Under the pieces are notes generated by a model. It was not told the origin of the DNA. It was given only the letters and a program-made list of their open reading frames with translations, and ran no database searches. Position numbers and translations under genes: made by a program. Positions 4,942-6,929 of a DNA stretch of 6,929 nt are shown piece by piece. The stretch's first letter is position 1. Every line of letters begins with the position of its first letter. Origin of the DNA: Bacteroidota bacterium (GTDB taxonomy: Bacteria; Bacteroidota; Bacteroidia; Chitinophagales; Chitinophagaceae); NCBI GenBank assembly GCA_023391015.1, contig JAEWBT010000141.1:1-6929 (forward strand), written 5' to 3'.

Positions 4942-6444
4942 CTACACATCTGCTTTGCGGCTGGCCTCGCGCAGCTTGCTGTGCTTCACGCTGTAACCAA
5001 AGTAAATAATAAACCCAATGGCCAGCCAGCCGCCGAGGCGCAGCCAGTTGGTCCAGCCAAGACCAAAAATCATAGCCAAACACACTAAAATTCCCAGAAT
5101 GGGCACCAGCGGCACCAGCGGCGTCTTGAACTTCCGGGGCATATCGGGTTCTTTTTTCCGCAGGATAATCACCGCCAGACACACCAGGATAAAGGCAAAG
5201 AGCGTTCCGATAGACGTCATATCGCCCACAATATCGCCCGGAACAAAAGCGGCAAAAAGGCCTACCAAAATCATAATAATCAGGTTGGCGCGGTAAGGCG
5301 TCTGGAATTTGGGATGCAGCTTTGAAAATACCGGCGGCATCAATCCGTCGCGGCTCATAGAATAAAATACGCGGCTTTGGCCTAGGAGCATCACCAGAAT
5401 CACGGATGTAAAACCCGCCAGAATCGCTACGGTAACCAGTTTTCCAAGCCATTCGTAGCCCGGCATATAGGTGGCGATAGCCGCCGCAACGGAGGCTTCT
5501 TTACCCGTAGTCCGGAAAAACTCCAGTGGTGCCAGGCCGGTCAGCACGTGGGAAAACAATACATACAGCACCGTGCAAATCACCAGCGAACCGAGAATCC
5601 CAATGGGCATGGCGCGCTTGGGGTCTTTGGTTTCCTGCGCCGCCGTGCTCACGGCATCAAACCCGATAAAGGCAAAAAACACGACGCCTGCCGCGCCCAG
5701 AATACCCATAATACCACCAAAACTGTGGTTAATGCCCTGATGATCGGTGTAGATGCCCGGTTCCGGAATGTAGGGCGTGTGGTGGGCGGGATTCACAAAT
5801 TGCCAGCCAAAGGCAATCAGCAAGAGCACAATCCCCACTTTTACAATCACGAAAATATTATTGACCACCGCCGACTCCTGAATGCCCCGGATCAGCAGCA
5901 AACTCATGGCCGCCACAATGCCCAAGGCCGGCAGGTTGATAATGCCGTGATGCACAACTCCGGCCGCATCGGGGATGCTGTGCTCAAAAGGACTGTGACT
6001 CCATTCATACGGTATGGGAGCCATGTGCATGACGTGAACAAGAAAGTGGTTGAGATACTCGCTCCAGGCAATGCCCACCGTAGCGGCCCCCACAGCATAC
6101 TCCAATATCAAATCCCAGCCGATGACCCAGGCCAGCATTTCGCCCATCGTGGCATAGGTATAGGTGTAGGCACTTCCGGAAATGGGGATGGAAGAAGACA
6201 ATTCGGCGTAGCACAAACCGGCAAACGCGCAGCCAATAGCAGCAATAATAAAGCCCAGCGTTACCGAGGGTCCGGCGTTCTGGGCGGCAGCAGCAGCGGT
6301 ACGTACAAAAAGGCCGGCACCAATAATAGCACCAATGCCGAGAGCAATGAGCGCACCCGGCCCCAGCGTTCGTTTCAGGCCTTGTTCAGAGGCCCCGGCC
6401 TCTTCCAAAAGTTGCGAAAGTGGTTTTCTAAGAAAGTTCCCCAT
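4942..6444 (-). CDS. APC-superfamily amino acid permease (CAT-like family)
   Basis: This inner-membrane secondary transporter probably takes up amino acids with protons; the exact substrate cannot be read from sequence. Counting from the ATG at 6444 it has 500 residues and 12 predicted helices (about 30-52, 60-82, 103-125, 167-187, 193-213, 246-268, 282-304, 334-357, 385-401, 408-428, 444-462, 469-486). Family marks are GIGAIIGAGLFV in helix 1 (36-47), the helix 6 segment FFAFIGFDAVSTAAQETKDP (256-275), and GQSRVFYSMSRDGLMP after helix 8 (355-370). I chose 6444 over an in-frame ATG at 6501, because MGNFLRKPLSQLLEEAG is a typical CAT-like start and the extra 19 residues look like untranslated leader. 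The periplasmic loops 3-4 and 5-6 are long and histidine-rich. It diverges from the secreted-protein gene at 6578 and precedes the 74-residue gene. Confidence 0.93.
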   Translation of the reverse strand: MGNFLRKPLSQLLEEAGASEQGLKRTLGPGALIALGIGAIIGAGLFVRTAAAAAQNAGPSVTLGFIIAAIGCAFAGLCYAELSSSIPISGSAYTYTYATMGEMLAWVIGWDLILEYAVGAATVGIAWSEYLNHFLVHVMHMAPIPYEWSHSPFEHSIPDAAGVVHHGIINLPALGIVAAMSLLLIRGIQESAVVNNIFVIVKVGIVLLLIAFGWQFVNPAHHTPYIPEPGIYTDHQGINHSFGGIMGILGAAGVVFFAFIGFDAVSTAAQETKDPKRAMPIGILGSLVICTVLYVLFSHVLTGLAPLEFFRTTGKEASVAAAIATYMPGYEWLGKLVTVAILAGFTSVILVMLLGQSRVFYSMSRDGLMPPVFSKLHPKFQTPYRANLIIMILVGLFAAFVPGDIVGDMTSIGTLFAFILVCLAVIILRKKEPDMPRKFKTPLVPLVPILGILVCLAMIFGLGWTNWLRLGGWLAIGFIIYFGYSVKHSKLREASRKADV

Positions 6445-6577
6445 AGATTTCAAAGTAGAAATAAAGCTGTCCAAACTAAGGCATAAACCGCAGGCAGCCA
6501 AGATAAAAATCTAAAACAGCCCTAAAAAAAGCTTTTCCGGTGCCCTTCTTTCCAAAATTGCTGTAGGTTTACGCCCC
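6445..6577. promoter_or_regulatory. Divergent intergenic region, presumed to hold both promoters
   Basis: These 133 bp separate the permease start from the secreted-protein start, so promoters for both genes should be here. On the minus strand TAGTTTG (within 6471-6480) and TACTTTG (6451-6457) are one base short of the Bacteroidota -7 form TAnnTTTG; the second is very close to the permease ATG. On the plus strand TAGGTTTA (6564-6571) differs at the last base but is only 6 bp from the ATG. None is convincing alone, and I see no operator-like palindrome. Confidence 0.3.
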
Positions 6578-6929
6578 ATGAGCTGTCTGAAGGTATTTGC
6601 CGGAATTTTCGTTGTTTTCGCCCTTTGCTTTTCCCTTTCCGCCCAGGCGCAGCCCCAGCTGCCCGATATGGCCAGTGTGGCCCAGAAAGGCCTGGTAGTG
6701 CTGGGATGGACGGCGCAATTCGACGGCATCAAGTCGATCGCCGTGCAACGCTCGTCGGATTCGGTGTATAATTTCACCACCATTGGGTTCGTCAAAAATA
6801 CCAAAAAAGGACCACAGGGTTTTATCGACGGCCACCCGATGCCAGGCAAAAACTATTACCGGCTGTACATCGCTTTTTCCTCTGACCTGACTTGGATTTC
6901 CAACCGCACACTCGTGGTGGTAGACAGTG
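6578..6929 (+). CDS. Secreted hypothetical protein, N-terminal 117 residues (runs off the right edge)
   Basis: The ATG at 6578 opens a frame that stays open to the window end (117 codons plus one base). Residues 1-24 form a signal peptide: short N-terminus with Lys5, hydrophobic core VFAGIFVVFALCFSLSA and the signal-peptidase I site AQA before Gln25. The following region has alternating strands (GLVVLGWTAQFDGIKSIAVQ at 38-57, then YNFTTIGFV, NYYRLYIAF, RTLVVVD) and resembles a fibronectin type III-like beta-sandwich. I have the impression of similar hypothetical proteins in Chitinophagaceae, with the pattern DGHPMPGKNYYRLYI. The product is probably periplasmic or cell-surface; the function is unknown. 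A C-terminal sorting domain, if any, lies beyond the window. Confidence 0.82.
   Translation, partial: MSCLKVFAGIFVVFALCFSLSAQAQPQLPDMASVAQKGLVVLGWTAQFDGIKSIAVQRSSDSVYNFTTIGFVKNTKKGPQGFIDGHPMPGKNYYRLYIAFSSDLTWISNRTLVVVDS

Noticed and set aside
5548..6486. A 312-codon open frame on the plus strand, antisense to the permease
   Set aside because: It is a shadow frame with a low-complexity, His/Asn/Arg-rich product; the minus-strand frame encodes a clear 12-helix transporter.
6445..6501. 19-residue N-terminal extension of the permease from the ATG at 6501
   Set aside because: The extension has no family counterpart and would consume the promoter region; the ATG at 6444 gives the typical start.
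6511..6849. Minus-strand frames opposite the secreted protein
   Set aside because: The plus-strand frame has a clear signal peptide and stays open to the window edge; the minus-strand frames show no domain.

Overview
The window looks like chromosomal housekeeping DNA from a member of the Bacteroidota, most likely the Chitinophagia/Chitinophagaceae side. The reasons are: a DUF1599 protein followed by a BT_3928-type DoxX protein beside folP, a grouping I know from Bacteroidota; start codons without a clear Shine-Dalgarno sequence; a promoter box of the TAnnTTTG type upstream of lpdA; and a secreted beta-sandwich-like protein of a kind I associate with that family. This placement is inference from recognition, not from a database search. 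I see no phage, plasmid, IS, CRISPR, tRNA or rRNA.

Layout, left to right. (1) 1-793, minus strand: folP (dihydropteroate synthase), running off the left edge and lacking only its C-terminal tip. (2) 819-1391, plus: a DUF1599 protein made of two copies of one helical motif; its start lies only 25 bp from the folP start. (3) 1392-1654: an intergenic stretch with a roughly 117-bp palindromic element (GTCATTGCGAG family). (4) 1655-2767, plus: a DoxX/MauE-like membrane protein with an extracytoplasmic thioredoxin-like domain. (5) 2768-3058: a convergent intergenic stretch with a strong terminator, a second palindromic element (GTCATTCTGA family), a second strong terminator that can serve both strands, and a small tandem repeat. 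(6) 3059-4465, minus: lpdA (dihydrolipoyl dehydrogenase), with a recognisable promoter. (7) 4637-4861, minus: a 74-residue one-helix membrane protein of unknown function. (8) 4942-6444, minus: an APC-superfamily amino acid permease of the CAT type. (9) 6578-6929, plus: the N-terminal part of a secreted protein that runs off the right edge.

Functionally the genes do not form one pathway. folP belongs to folate synthesis, lpdA to the 2-oxo acid dehydrogenase complexes, the permease to amino acid uptake. The DUF1599-DoxX pair may be one transcription unit. The most unusual signal is at the DNA level: the 8-bp palindrome TTCCGGAA occurs 11 times in 6.9 kb (about 0.1 expected by chance), in coding DNA in two different reading frames and in intergenic DNA, where two closely spaced pairs form hairpins downstream of genes. 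I found no convincing evidence of a new multi-gene system; this word and the two palindromic intergenic elements are the best leads.
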